DNA from: Campanula takesimana
Taxonomy: Eukaryota; Streptophyta; Magnoliopsida; Asterales; Campanulaceae
Assembly: GCA_026119855.1 (NCBI GenBank)
Contig: JAOWBW010000358.1
Coordinates: 620,001 to 684,000, forward strand
Direction of reading: 5' to 3'
DNA: 64,000 bases
The translations under genes were made by a program, and so were the position numbers. Shown one piece after another: positions 53,401 through 64,000 of the stretch. How positions within the stretch are numbered: the first letter of the stretch is position 1; each line of letters opens with the position of its first letter. The notes under the pieces were generated by a model, which did no database searches, was not told where the DNA came from, and was given only the letters and a program-made list of their open reading frames with translations.

Positions 53401-54601
53401 AATCAAAAGTCAGGGACTTAAACGTAAGTAAAGGAGTAAAGAAGTAAAAACACATCTCTAAGTTAACTAAGTAGAAGTAGTTAACATCGTAAGAGAGTAC
53501 TAAAGTAAACTGTTCGATGCTTTGTAGATTCGCACAAGGAGAACATTGCGAGGAAAAGCGATCAAGGTAAGGGATTACGTTCATTACTGTTAATTGAACT
53601 CCTGTTGATTGGAACTCTATATTTCTTTCTATAAGTTAGACTATCAATATGGCATGATAGTATTTGAATAAATTCCGCGTTATTGAACGTTCTTTTGGAA
53701 GAATCCTTACTTAGTGATGTCCCCATTGATCCACTAAGTATCAAAGATTGAAACTTGTTATCACTTACTTGTACCTTGGTATGTTCACATCCTAACTCGT
53801 AAGTTAATCACTTACTTGTTGGAATGTACAATGTCCAGTTAGAAAAGACATTGTCGGGACAGTCCAGTTAGAAAAGACTCGTCCTTAAACTAGGGATTGC
53901 ATGAATGATCACATGCCTTCTCTCAGGAATTGTCTGATTACAAGGATAATTCTAGACCCCGAGCATATATGTGTGGATACCATATATGTTACGACCTACA
54001 CTAATGGCTTGAAAAAGCTAGGTGTACAAAATTGTACCTTTGGCATTGAGGATATAATGTACATTGGAATTGACGGAACTAGAATGAATCCCTTTGGATC
54101 GTAGTGCCATAATCCTTTGAAGGTAAAATCTTAAGAGTATTATGACTGTATTGCTCTGCAGTCTTAAATCAAAAGTAATTGAACCTATCCTTGCAAAAGT
54201 CATTCATAGTGTTCGTTCTGGTCGTCTCTCCTTAGTAACCGGAGAGGCCACGTATGAACTTACTGAGCATTCATTCGCTCACCCCTTCTCTACAATTTCT
54301 ATTTCAGGATTTAAGTAGAGGGAAAAGGAAGGAGAGCAGCCGTAGATGGAACGGCAGATTTGAAGATTTATTATTTAGTTATTTTAAGAATAATTAATTA
54401 CTCCGTTTAAGTTGAAATACATTAACGGCTAGGGTTGTTTATCTGCCGAGACAAGTTTTGATGGTTACGCTTCCGCATTTATGATGAACTGATGATGTAA
54501 TAAAGGGTTGGTTTGAGAACCCTAATTTGAGGTATTTTAATTATTGTTATTTAATGCCATTTAATGCTCAGGTACAGTAAGAAAATTTGGGGTGTTACAG
54601 T

Positions 54602-54619
54602 TGGTATCAGAGCAATGGC
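54602..54619 (+). other. E4 primer-binding site (tRNA-Met type)
   Basis: TGGTATCAGAGCAATGGC, two bases after the LTR. Confidence 0.92.
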
Positions 54620-54884
54620 TTTAGGTTCTATGGGAGAAGTTGAAAGTTAAGATTAATGGGAGACCTAGTACTTGACTTTGAATAAGGTTTACTTGAGAAT
54701 TTTCAAGTGATAAAATCTATCTCTAGGAATAATACTAAGGGTGCATGTAAAGCATGAATGCACTTGAGGAAGTAGAAATTTGTTCATCCTTGTACATGTC
54801 TACTCATTTTTTAAAAAGAAAATGTTATAACGAAATCTTGGGGTTATGTACTAATTAAGTTTATTGTCTAGTGTGTGTAGGATT

Positions 54885-55402
54885 ATGACAAGGAAACCGA
54901 TGAAATCCGTAAGGTACAGTGCTACACTGAAGGCGAACATAGAAGCCAAGGAGAACCGAATCAAGCTAATGAATGAGGAATTGGCTCAAGAAAAGGCAAA
55001 GAATGTTATTATGGAGGAAGAGTTGGTTAAGAATACTACTGAACTGACCAAAGCTAATGAAGAGATCCGTAGACTGAAAGTGGAATAGAGGGTTTACAAT
55101 ACACTCTCAAATAACGCGATGATGACATCAAGGTTTTAGAAGAAAGACTAGCAGAGAAAATCCAGAAGGCTAGAGATATGAAGAATCACGCTATTAGAGC
55201 CAATAGAGAGTGGAACAAGCTAAGTGTGAAATTATTGGATGAGCAAAGGAGTGTCTATGATCTCGAAAAGAAAGTGGATGAACAGGAAAAGTATGAGCGG
55301 GAACTCAGAGCTTTAGGTTATTATATCTACGCAGATAAGCTAGAACTTCAGGCAAAGTACGACCAACTAGTGGAAGAGCACGCACAATGTAGAGCTTAGT
55401 GC
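54885..55402 (+). pseudogene. Coiled-coil ORF upstream of E4 gag, broken once
   Basis: The first part starts at ATG 54885 (MTRKPMKSVRYSATLKANIE) and runs through a charged helical stretch to TAG at 55088. About 30 bp on, another frame opens (near 55116) and continues the same character (LEERLAEKIQKARDMKNHAI ... ELQAKYDQLVEEHAQCRA) to a stop at about 55399. Heptad-like spacing of L, I and A among E, K and R suggests a long coiled coil. I do not recognise the family. It lies between PBS and gag, where most elements of this type have only a leader. It might be an accessory protein or a captured host fragment. Confidence 0.55.
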
Positions 55403-55984
55403 AAGTGATTATTTAATGATTGTTGAGTTAGACTCATTATGATTAGTGGAATAATTCAGTTAGACTTTTGATTATGTTAATTGAATTTTGGGTGGACTTT
55501 GAGAAGTTTAATCTCACACCCTGGTTGAATAAAGTTAGTTATTTTAGTTTAAATACCGGAGTTATAAATCAACTATTACAACTTAAATTAAAAGTTAACT
55601 TGTTGAGAAAAGAAAAGGGAAAACGTCGGATTGGTTAAAACAATCTTCGAAACCATGGTACGAAGTAAGACGACCATTAGAGTAAGTCAAAGCTAGTTAA
55701 GTAATAAAAAATAGTGAAATAAAAGTCAGTAATAGTCAACCAAGTAAAACGGTTGCTAATTATGAAGTACAATAACTCCTGAACCGGAGAATAAAGGTTA
55801 AGTAAACTAACCAAATCAGAATAATGGTCTAGTACAAAAGACCTACGAACAAGATTAAACTAACAAGTAAACCGTTAGTAAAAGAATAGTAATGTTATTA
55901 TACTATGGACACCGTACATATTGTGTAATGATAAACATTACTAGGACACAGACCTGTTCTAAAAGTAAAAGAACAAAATTGCAA
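55403..55984 (+). other. E4 leader between the coiled-coil ORF and gag
   Basis: AT-rich; no coding frame supported. Confidence 0.6.
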
Positions 55985-57108
55985 ATGGCCTCGAATACCA
56001 GAAGTGGAAACAACAGAAACGGAAATGGTAACGGCAGCAACAACGGTAATGGAGGCGGGCAGTTGGACCCGGCACTAGTGAATCTCTTGCAGACGCTCAC
56101 GCAGAAGGTAGCTGGAATAGGCCAGACTGTGGCTGGAATTGCTCAACCACCACCACAAGCTCCATTACGAGACCCGTTGGAGTTATTTCAAAGGAGAAAC
56201 CCAGATTCGTTCTCGGATACAGCAAAGGAGAAACCCAAGGATTGGATCAAGAGTACAGAACGTATCTTCGAAACATTGAACTGCACAGAAGAGCAGAAGG
56301 TAGTGTTTGCAACGTTCATGCTGAAAGGGAAGGCCCAATCGTGGTGGGAGGCAGAGAAGCGAGCTGCTGTGGCTCGTGGTGACGCTGCATTTACGTGGAC
56401 CACGTTTAAGGCTATCTTTAACGAGAAGTATTATCCTGGGAGTACAAGGAACGCTAAGGTGGCAGAATTCTTAACTCTAGTGCAAGGGAATCAGACAGTG
56501 GCGGAGTAGGTGAGAAGTTCACCGATCTACTGGAGTTTGCGCCGAGGTTCTTCGATACTGAGGAACAAAAGGCAAGGAAATTTGAGGCAGGATTGAGTGA
56601 TAGGATCAGGTACAGAATCACACCGTTGGCGTTGACTACTTATTCAGCGGTGCTGGACAGAGCTAAGATAGTGGAGAAGGAATCGGATAATTATCGTAAC
56701 CGACGAGAGGAGAAAGGAAAGACAGTGACCGAGAAGTCAGAAGGAAACAAAGTCAGTAAGGACCACAATAACAACAAGAGGAAAGCAGTGGATGACGGTC
56801 GTGATAAGGGCAATTATGGAAATAAACACTCCAACAACAGCCATAACGGCAACGGTCGGAACTCCAATGACAACAGACGAGAATGGAATAAGGGCAAAAA
56901 CCGAAGTGTTACGAGTGATGATAAGTGTACAATCTGTGACGGAGCTCACAAGACGAAGATTTGTTACTACAAGGAGCGACAGTGTTATAACTGCAAGAAA
57001 GTGGGACACCTGAAATAGAAATGCCCGGAACCTAAGAAAGAAGAACCAGCTGCGGGAACTAAGGGCAACGGTGGAGAAAACGGTGGAGGCCGTGGTAGGA
57101 TATACACA
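55985..57108 (+). pseudogene. E4 gag, one frameshift and one stop
   Basis: The best start is the ATG at 55985 (MASNTRSGNNRNGNGNGSNN, low complexity); an upstream in-frame ATG at 55892 is less likely. Gag core: LFQRRNPDSFSDTAKEKPKD ... GKAQSWWEAEKR. The frame is lost at the TAG near 56507. It resumes in another frame (DRIRYRITPLALTTYSAVLD) and reaches the nucleocapsid CX2CX4HX4C (CYNCKKVGHLK, then a TAG at 57016-57018, then KCP). A basic, N-rich linker precedes the zinc knuckle. Confidence 0.87.
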
Positions 57109-57933
57109 ATGACCGTAAAGGCAGCAGGAGTAAACACAGACCTTGTGGCATGTACGATGCAGTTAAATTCTCATGATGTTTATGTATTGGTAGATACTGG
57201 CGCTACTCATTCAGTAGTTAGTAATGATGTAGCAAGGAAGTTGAAACTGCACCCAGAAACTTTACAGATACCTTTAGTGATAGATACACCTGCTAAAGAC
57301 GCTATCTTTATCACTACCACTTATAAAAATTGCACCTTAGGAATAGGAGGTACGAATGTAAGGATCGATCTCATTGAACTGGATATGTCGGAATTCGACG
57401 TAATACTGGGAATGGATTGGTTGGCTCTATATCAAGCTAACGTGAACTGTCAGGAGAAAATAGTGACGTTCATAGGAGAAGAAGGTAAAGAACACATATT
57501 TGTGGGTTCAAGACCGAGGAGAAGGATAAGCTTAATCTCGGTGATGAAGGCCCGTAAAATGTTGAAGAAGGGATGTGTAGGATTTCTGGCACACATAGGT
57601 GAGGCAGAAGAGAATGGAGTAACCTTAGAGTCACTTGAAGTAGTGAGGGAATTTCAAGACGTGTTTCCAGAAGATTTACCTGGTATACCACCAGTGAGGG
57701 AGGTAGAGTTCTCTATCGACTTAGCACCAGAAACCACGCCTATTTCGAGAGCACCGTACAGGATGGCTCCGACGGAGCTGAAAGAACTAAAAGAGCAGTT
57801 GCAAGAACTGTTGGACAAGGGTTTGATTAGGCCGAGTGTATCACCATGGGGTGCACCGGTGCTATTTGTAAAGAAGAAATATGGATCTATAAGGTTGTGC
57901 ATTGACTACAGGGAATTGAATAAAGTGACGTGA
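57109..57933 (+). pseudogene. E4 protease and RT N-terminus
   Basis: Protease with VLVDTGATHSVVS and DVILGMDWLALYQANVNC, then the PR-RT linker (PLREVEFSIDLAPETTPISR-like) and the RT start (PSVSPWGAPVLFVKKKYGSI, LCIDYRELNKVT). The stop at 57931-57933 is due to a frameshift; RT continues in the next frame. Confidence 0.88.
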
Positions 57934-59712
57934 GGAACCAATACCCATTGCCGAGAATTAATGACTTGTTTGATCAACTGAGAGGAGCCTATCATTTTTC
58001 AAAGATTGATCTTAGGTCTGGCTATCATCAGTTAAGAGTCAAAGATGTGGATGTGGCAAAGACAGCGTTTAGGATAAGGTATGGACATTATGAGTTTGTC
58101 GTGATGCCGTTTGGTTTAACTAACACACCAGCTGCATTCATGGAGTTGATGAATAGGATATTTCAGGAGTACTTAGACAAATGTGTGATAGTATTTATTG
58201 ATGATATTTTGGTATACTCGAAGACAAAGGAAGAACATGCTGAGCATCTGAGGTTAGTGTTGGAAATTTTGAGGAGGCAGAAATTATACGCTAAGTTTAA
58301 GAAATGTGAATTCTGGTTAGAGAAAGTAGCATTTTTGGGGCACGTGGTGTCGAAGAAAGGAATTTCAGTGGACCCGACGAAGGTGGAGGCAATAATGGGG
58401 AAAGACCGACTACGGTAACCAAAATAAGGAGTTTCTTGGGTTTAGCCAGTTACTATAGGAGGTTCGTAGAAGGATTTTCGAAGTTATCGGGACCATTGAC
58501 GAAGTTGACACAGAAAGCAGCCAAGTTTATTTGGTCAGAAGAATGTGAGAAAAGTTTTCAAGAATTGAAGAATAGATTAGTATCTTCTCCAGTGTTAACA
58601 TTACCGACGGGAACGAAAGGTTTTGTTATCTACAGTGACGCATCGTTGAAAGGACTAGGCTGTGTATTGATGCAAAATGGAAAGGTGATAGCATATGTAT
58701 CTAGGCAGTTAAAAATACATGAGAAGAATTACCCGACCCATGATTTGGAGTTAGCGGCAGTGGTATTTGCTTTGAAAATTTGGAGACATTATTTGTATGG
58801 CGTGAAATGTCAGATTTTTACAGATCACAAGAGCCTTAAGTATATTTTCACCCAGAAAGAGTTGAACATGAGACAATGGAGATGGCTAGAACTTCTCAAG
58901 GATTACGACTGTGAAATATTGTATCATCCTGGGAAAGCCAACAAGGTGGCAGATGCCTTAAGTAGGAAGAATCACGGGATGTTGGCGACGTTGATCTCTA
59001 AGGGGGTAAGTATATGGAATGATGTCAAGGAAGTAAACTTAGTAGTAAAAGTAAACGGATATTTGGCTCGATTGACGTTACAACCTGCACTGTTGAGCAG
59101 AATTAAAGAGGCACAAGAGTTAGACGAGGACAGAGAAGCCCTAATCGGAAAAGGACGGGTAAAAGATCTTCACATGGGCGAAGATGGAATTTTGAGGTAC
59201 CAAAAGAGAATATGGGTGCCAAATAATGACGAAATTAAGAGAGAGATACTGAGGGAAGCTCATTGTTCGAAGTTCTCTGTACATCCGAGAAGCACTAAAA
59301 TGTATAGGGATCTGAGGGAGTCGTATTGGTGGAATAATATGAAGAATGATGTGGCAGAGTATGTGCACAAGTGTCTGACATGTCAACAAGTGAAAAGCGA
59401 ACATCAGAAGCCAGCAGGATTACTAAAAGCATTACCAATTCCCGAGTGGAAGTGGGAGAACATTGCCATGGATTTTGTAAGTGGATTGCCGAAGACGGCA
59501 GGAAAGTGTGATGCGATATGGGTTATCGTAGATCGATTGACTAACTCGGCACATTTTCTAGTAATTAAAAATACTGATTCGTTAGAGAAGTTGGCCAAAT
59601 TGTATATCGATGAGATAGTGAAACTACATGGGATACCGGTCACAATCGTGTCCGACCGAGACGCAAGGTTCACTTCGAAATTTTGGAACAGCTTACAGGA
59701 GGCGCTGGGAAC
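57930..59712 (+). pseudogene. E4 RT, RNase H and integrase N-terminal part, one frameshift
   Basis: RT with YPLPRINDLFDQL, SKIDLRSGYHQLRV and catalytic IVFIDDILVYS (about 58195). A frameshift near 58400 is followed by SFLGLASYYRRFVEGFSK, RNase H (YSDASLKGLGCVLMQ, THDLELAAVV, DHKSLKYIF), the integrase zinc region (HPRSTKMYRDLRESYWWNN, CLTCQQVKSEHQ) and two acids of the DDE core (MDFVSG, SDRDARF). The reading frame is cut at 59712 by the LTR insertion. Confidence 0.9.
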
Positions 59713-61030
59713 TGTAGACACCCCGCCTTGGACCTCTCACCCCGATTGCATACAAAGTATTTTTATTTAACTTATTTTTGTTGATTTTTGTTACTTCGGT
59801 TAAGTTCCTAACTGATTCCGTTAGTTTTGGACTAAACTGCATAACAGAGTTAACTTTTAGGGTCATTCTGTCATTCTGTCATTTTTCACCCGCGGGCGCT
59901 TCCGGCACTGCCAGTGAGCCGCGCGCGCGTCCCGCCCCAAAAGCCGGACCCGCGCGCTTCCCACTTTGGCAGTAACGGATTGCACCTTATTTCCCTCCCT
60001 TTTCTTATTTACAAACATCTTTTCTTGATCACAAACAACCCTTTTTTACATCCACATTCATCCCCCCTTTTCTCATTAACTCCCAATCCCATTATTCTAG
60101 CCATCTCTTTAAAACAAAATAATTCTTTTTTATTTTATTTGATTTTCTTTTATTTCTTTCATTTATTATTTTATTTATCTCATTTTCTATTGGTCAATTC
60201 CATCTCACATGGATTGACCAATTTCCCTCCAACCTTTCCCTCTCTTTTTTACCTATAAAAACCATCATCTTCTACCTTGGAAAAGGGACTTCTTTTTGGA
60301 CCTCATTTTTTAGACTTGGAACTTTCTCTCTACACAAATTCTATATCATTTTCCCTACACAAATTCTCCCAACAAGAGTTTTACACAACAAAACTCTACA
60401 CAAATCTCTACACAACAACATCATTTTCAAGTCCAAGTTTGAAGTCTTCTTTCTAAAGGTACAAGTCTTCTTCTTTTATTCTCTTTTATTCTAGTCTTAC
60501 TAGTATGCAATCCCCATCAATTGGGACATGACCAACATGACTACTTCACATATCGAAGTTAGTTAAGGTTATCTCCCTACATTTTAATCTTAACTTTAAT
60601 TCACCATGCTAATTTCTCTTCATCTCTTAATGTAATTCTTTAACATTACTTGTTACATGTAATCTTTATCATTAAATAAATAAAACAATTCTATTTTATT
60701 TCCCCTTTATTTCCCCTTTTCTTCTCATCACAATTGTTAGCACATTTCTATTTAATTAATTGAAGGACATGTAAATATTAGAACACCAATAGTAGCAAGA
60801 CCCGCGTAAGCGGGGCGGAGTGGGTGTTTAAGTACTTCCCACTCCGTCACCTAACCCCCGAACCCTTCTCTCCCGAATATCTGGTTTTGTACATAAATTA
60901 GGCTATTTCTAGGTTTTTCTTATGTTCTTTTAAAAACATAGGTGGCGACTCTAAACAATCTAAAACAAGTTAGACATCCTAGGATAATTCACCGCTCTAG
61001 CCAAGCCGTGGTTCCCCCGGGGTATCTACA
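59713..61030 (+). mobile_element. Solo LTR of a Tat-type element, 1318 bp, TSD GGAAC
   Basis: Starts TGTAGACACCCCGCCTTGGA like E2, ends GGGGTATCTACA, and GGAAC flanks both sides (59708-59712, 61031-61035). No internal domain, so the two LTRs of a full insertion probably recombined. It is about 300 bp longer than the E2 LTR and its middle is different, so it belongs to a related but distinct family. Carries a TATA box (about 60254), three CpG-rich motifs and the PBS-like decamer (60943-60952). Confidence 0.9.
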
Positions 61031-61035
61031 GGAAC

Positions 61036-61834
61036 AGAATTGACAATGAGCACGGCGTTTCATCCGCAGACAGATGGTCAGTCAGAAAGGACTATCCACA
61101 CAATAGAAGATATGCTAAGGGCTACTTCGTTAGATTGGCCAAATGCATGGGACGAACATTTATCATTGGTGGAATTCGCGTACAACAACAGCTTCCATGC
61201 AAGTATTGGGATGGCACCTTATGAAGCATTATATGGGAGGAAGTGTAGATCACCGGCTTGTTGGGATGAAGTTGGTGAGAGAAAGTTAAGCGGACCGGAA
61301 CTTGTACAAGTTACGGCAGATAAGGTACAACAGATTCGGAAATGGCTACAGACTGCGCAGAGTAGACAGAAATCCTATGCAGATAACAGAAGGAGGGAAC
61401 TAGAATTTCATCCAAGGGATCGAGTATTCCTAAATATATCGCCTACGAAAGGAGTTATGCGTTTCGGAATTAAAGGAAAGCTAAGTCCACGATATGTGGG
61501 GCCGTTCGAAATTCTCGATAGGATCGGGGAAGTAGCTTATCGATTGGCGTTACCGCCAGTGCTAGCTGGAGTACATAATGTGTTCCATGTCTCCATGCTA
61601 AGGAAGTATATTCATGATCCGAGTCATGTGATCGAGTACAAGCAGTTAAGAGTCCGGGCAGATTTGACGTACGATGAACGCCCGATCAAGATTATCAACA
61701 GAAAAGACGAGATTGTAAGAAAGCGTGCGATTCCCTATGTGAAAGTGCAATGGAGTAATCACACGGAAAGTGAAGCGACATGGGAACTAGAAAGTGAAAT
61801 GCGTGAACTGTACCCGGACACCTTCTCAGATTAA
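61036..61834 (+). pseudogene. E4 integrase C-terminal part with chromodomain-like tail
   Basis: Resumes exactly after the TSD: STAFHPQTDGQSERTIHTIE carries the third DDE acid, then EFAYNNSFHASIGMAPYEAL, LSPRYVGPFEIL and HVSMLRKYIHDPSHVIEY. The end, VKVQWSNHTESEATWELESE, is a chromodomain-like tail. Open to a TAA at 61832-61834. Confidence 0.9.
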
Positions 61835-61856
61835 GATTGGTTAAAGTTTGAGGACA

Positions 61857-61879
61857 AACTTCTTTTAAGGGGGTAAGAA
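61857..61879 (+). other. E4 polypurine tract
   Basis: TTTTAAGGGGGTAAGAA directly before the 3' LTR. Confidence 0.8.
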
Positions 61880-64000
61880 TGTAATGACCCGATATTTTTT
61901 TTTTTTTTTTTTTTTTTAATTAAATGATAATTAATGTTAATGGGTTAACTAAGGAAGTGGGCTATGTAATTAAAGAGTTGGACCAAAAATTGTAATGGGC
62001 TCAAGTGGGTTAGTTTGAATTTAAAACAAATAGATCAAGCCCAATTAACAACAAACCAAAGTATAAAACCTTGAGTTAGTGAATTTTAGGTTTTATTTTA
62101 TTTACCAAAACAACAAAATAACAAAAACCCTAATCATCACCACCAAGAAGCAGCCGCCGGCCAAGAGGGAGAAGAGGGAGGAAATTTTCGATCTTTTTGG
62201 AAGTCTAATCCGATCATTCTCAAGGTAATGTCAAACCTCACCTTCTAAAATTTATTTCATTGAATTTGGATGAATAAATCTTAATCTAGGCATGTTAAAA
62301 GAAATAATCATTAGGGTTTTGCATGCTAGTAAATTAATGGCAAAATTTTAATGATTAAAGACTTAGATCTAAATGCTATGATAAAATGATGATTCCATGC
62401 TTAGCCTTATTTTTAAGTTTGATTCTATGATCATGAATGGGAGGAATAAATATTTTATAATGTATAGAATTGAGCAAATATGGGATTGAGGTTAAATTGG
62501 GTTAACAAAAAGAAGAAAAAAATTATGGATTTACACCCTATGGTGTTCGGCCGAATGGCCTATGAATGTTGGGGAATTGTTTTGTTGATTGTTGTAATTA
62601 TGGTTATTGATTAGTGAATAAATTAATGTTGGGGATTTAAAAAAAAATTAAAGGACAAGAAAAATTGACCAAATCAATGGATATGGAGGCTATAGAATTC
62701 GGCCTAAAGGCCATATACATTGGGTATTGATTCTTAATCTAAGATGTTAAGAGTTAGGATGAAAAAGTTAGTGTTTTCGTTAAAATTGTAATGGAAAGGA
62801 AGTATGATACGTAAGAAAGTTATTGGAAGGTTAGAAAAATAACTTGGAAGATTGTATTAAGTACTCGAAGGACCTTGGGAGTTAGAAAGTTAACGAGAAG
62901 AGGGAATATTAAAAGATTTCGGTTAATTTCCTAACGAAAGAGGATTAAACTGATAAGGTTCAAAGTTAAAAGAGTTTAAAAGGAAACCTTTGAGGTTAAA
63001 TGGGTCTAAGTGGTTAAAAAGAAACTTGGGGGACCTTTACGAACAAAACCAAAGTCAAAGGACCTTCCTGCAATTAAATGAAAGGTAAAGGGTCAAATTG
63101 CAATTTAACTAAAGTTGAAGGATCAAATTTGTAATTAATCTAAATTTGAAGGACCAATTTGTAATTAATCCAAAGTTGAAGGACCAATTTGCAATTAATC
63201 CAAAGTTGAAGGACCGATTTGCAATTAATCCAAAGATGAAGGATCAATTTGTAATTAATCCAAAGTTGAAGGGCTTATTTACAATTATATCAAAGTTGAA
63301 GGATTGACTCGTAAATCAAAAATCAGGGACTTAAACGTAAGTAAAGGAGTAAAGAAGTAAAAACACATCTCTAAGTTAACTAAGTAGAAGTAGTTATCAT
63401 CGTAAGAGAGTACTAAAGTAAACTGTTCGATGCTTTGTAGATTCGCACAAGGAGAACATTGCGAGGAAAAGCGATCAAGGTAAGGGATTACGTTCCTTAC
63501 TGTTAATTGAACTCCTGTTGATTGGAACTCTATATTTCTTTCTATAAGTTAGACTATCAATATGGCATGATAGTATTTGAATAAATTCCGCGTTATTGAA
63601 CGTTCTTTTGGAAGAATCCTTACTTAGTGATGTCCCCATTGATCCACTAAGTATCAAAGATTGAAACTTGTTATCACTTACTTGTACCTTGGTATGTTCA
63701 CATCCTAACTCGTAAGTTAATCACTTACTTGTTGGAATGTACAATGTCCAGTTAGAAAAGACATTGTCGGGACAGTCCAGTTAGAAAAGACTCGTCCTTA
63801 AACTAGGGATTGCATGAATGATCACATGCCTTCTCTCAGGAATTGTCTGATTACAAGGATAATTCTAGACCCCGAGCATATATGTGTGGATACCATATAT
63901 GTTACGACCTACACTAATGGCTTGAAAAAGCTAGGTGTACAAAATTGTACCTTTGGCATTGAGGATATAATGTACGTTGGAATTGACGGAACTAGAATGA
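61880..64000 (+). repeat. E4 3' LTR, truncated by the window
   Basis: Starts TGTAATGACCCGATA followed by a T-run and matches 51943-54085 closely. The 30-bp array is at about 63060-63310. Confidence 0.93.
63060..63310. repeat. 30-bp tandem array in the E4 3' LTR
   Basis: Same copy number and order as 53150-53400, with scattered point changes. Confidence 0.9.

Larger units (their letters stand above)
51943..54599 (+). repeat. E4 5' LTR (2657 bp)
   Basis: Starts TGTAATGACCCGATA, ends GGGGTGTTACA. TATA box at 52147 (TATAAAACC) lies only about 200 bp from the left edge, so most of the LTR would be transcribed leader. Contains a 30-bp tandem array (53150-53400). Confidence 0.93.
51943..64000 (+). 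mobile_element. E4: Ty3/gypsy chromovirus (Tekay/Del-like), split by a solo LTR; runs off the right edge
   Basis: LTR 51943-54599, PBS 54602-54619, coiled-coil ORF, gag, protease, RT, RNase H, integrase, chromodomain-like end, PPT, then the second LTR from 61880, cut by the window end. The two LTRs are nearly identical over the shared 2.1 kb. Coding breaks: frameshift near 56505, TAG at 57016-57018, frameshifts near 57930 and 58400, and the LTR insertion at 59713. Gag-pol resembles E3 but the LTRs do not, so this is a different family. Confidence 0.92.

Noticed and set aside
54602..54619. tRNA-Met gene
   Set aside because: Only the PBS complement is present, with no cloverleaf.

Overview
The window looks like nuclear DNA of a flowering plant. 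It holds one spliced gene with plant-style GT-AG introns, AT-rich intergenic DNA, many Stowaway-like MITEs, Helitron ends, a fragment of plant mitochondrial DNA, and a dense, partly nested set of LTR retrotransposons. No bacterial features are present. The species cannot be named from sequence alone. All element boundaries were read by eye from terminal motifs, target-site duplications (TSDs), primer-binding sites (PBS) and polypurine tracts (PPT).

Region 1 (1-16158) is a nest. A minus-strand Ty3/gypsy chromovirus (E3; 8025-16158 visible, 5' LTR 13640-16158) has a second minus-strand element of the Tat lineage (E1; 1-8024) inserted in its 3' LTR. E1 has one open 1867-codon gag-protease-RT frame, but most of RT, RNase H and integrase are gone. 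Region 2 (16159-19581) is AT-rich: a decayed coding-like remnant, a TA microsatellite, a likely Helitron 5' end with a 51-bp minisatellite, and an LTR/PBS remnant.

Region 3 (19582-32536) is a complete plus-strand Tat element (E2) with TSD CCTTC: LTR, PBS, leader, gag-pol with five nonsense codons and one frameshift, paired tail hairpins, an antisense plant-mobile-domain ORF, a 29-bp tandem array, PPT and LTR. Region 4 (32537-41377) has a complete 529-bp TRIM (TSD GATAA), a Helitron 3' end, a mitochondrial insertion with a piece of rrn18, and a young non-autonomous Ty1/copia element on the minus strand (36490-41017, TSD AAGAC, LTRs differing at two sites).

Region 5 (41378-51942) carries the only clear host gene: a 13-exon, 684-residue OB-fold protein resembling RPA1/MEIOB (41778-47556). 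A Mutator-type MITE and an E2F-like site lie upstream. Several introns hold MITEs. Downstream DNA contains two more Helitron 3' ends, more MITEs and an 800-bp TIR element. Region 6 (51943-64000) is a plus-strand chromovirus (E4) whose integrase is split by a solo LTR related to E2 (59713-61030, TSD GGAAC). The right LTR of E4 runs off the window.

The most unusual signals are: (a) clusters of short GC-rich, CpG-containing inverted repeats in the LTR or leader of several unrelated retroelements; (b) an exact 10-nt copy of the PBS start inside every Tat-type LTR; (c) paired tail hairpins downstream of integrase with a compensatory base change; (d) the antisense plant-mobile-domain ORF; and (e) a coiled-coil ORF upstream of gag in E4.
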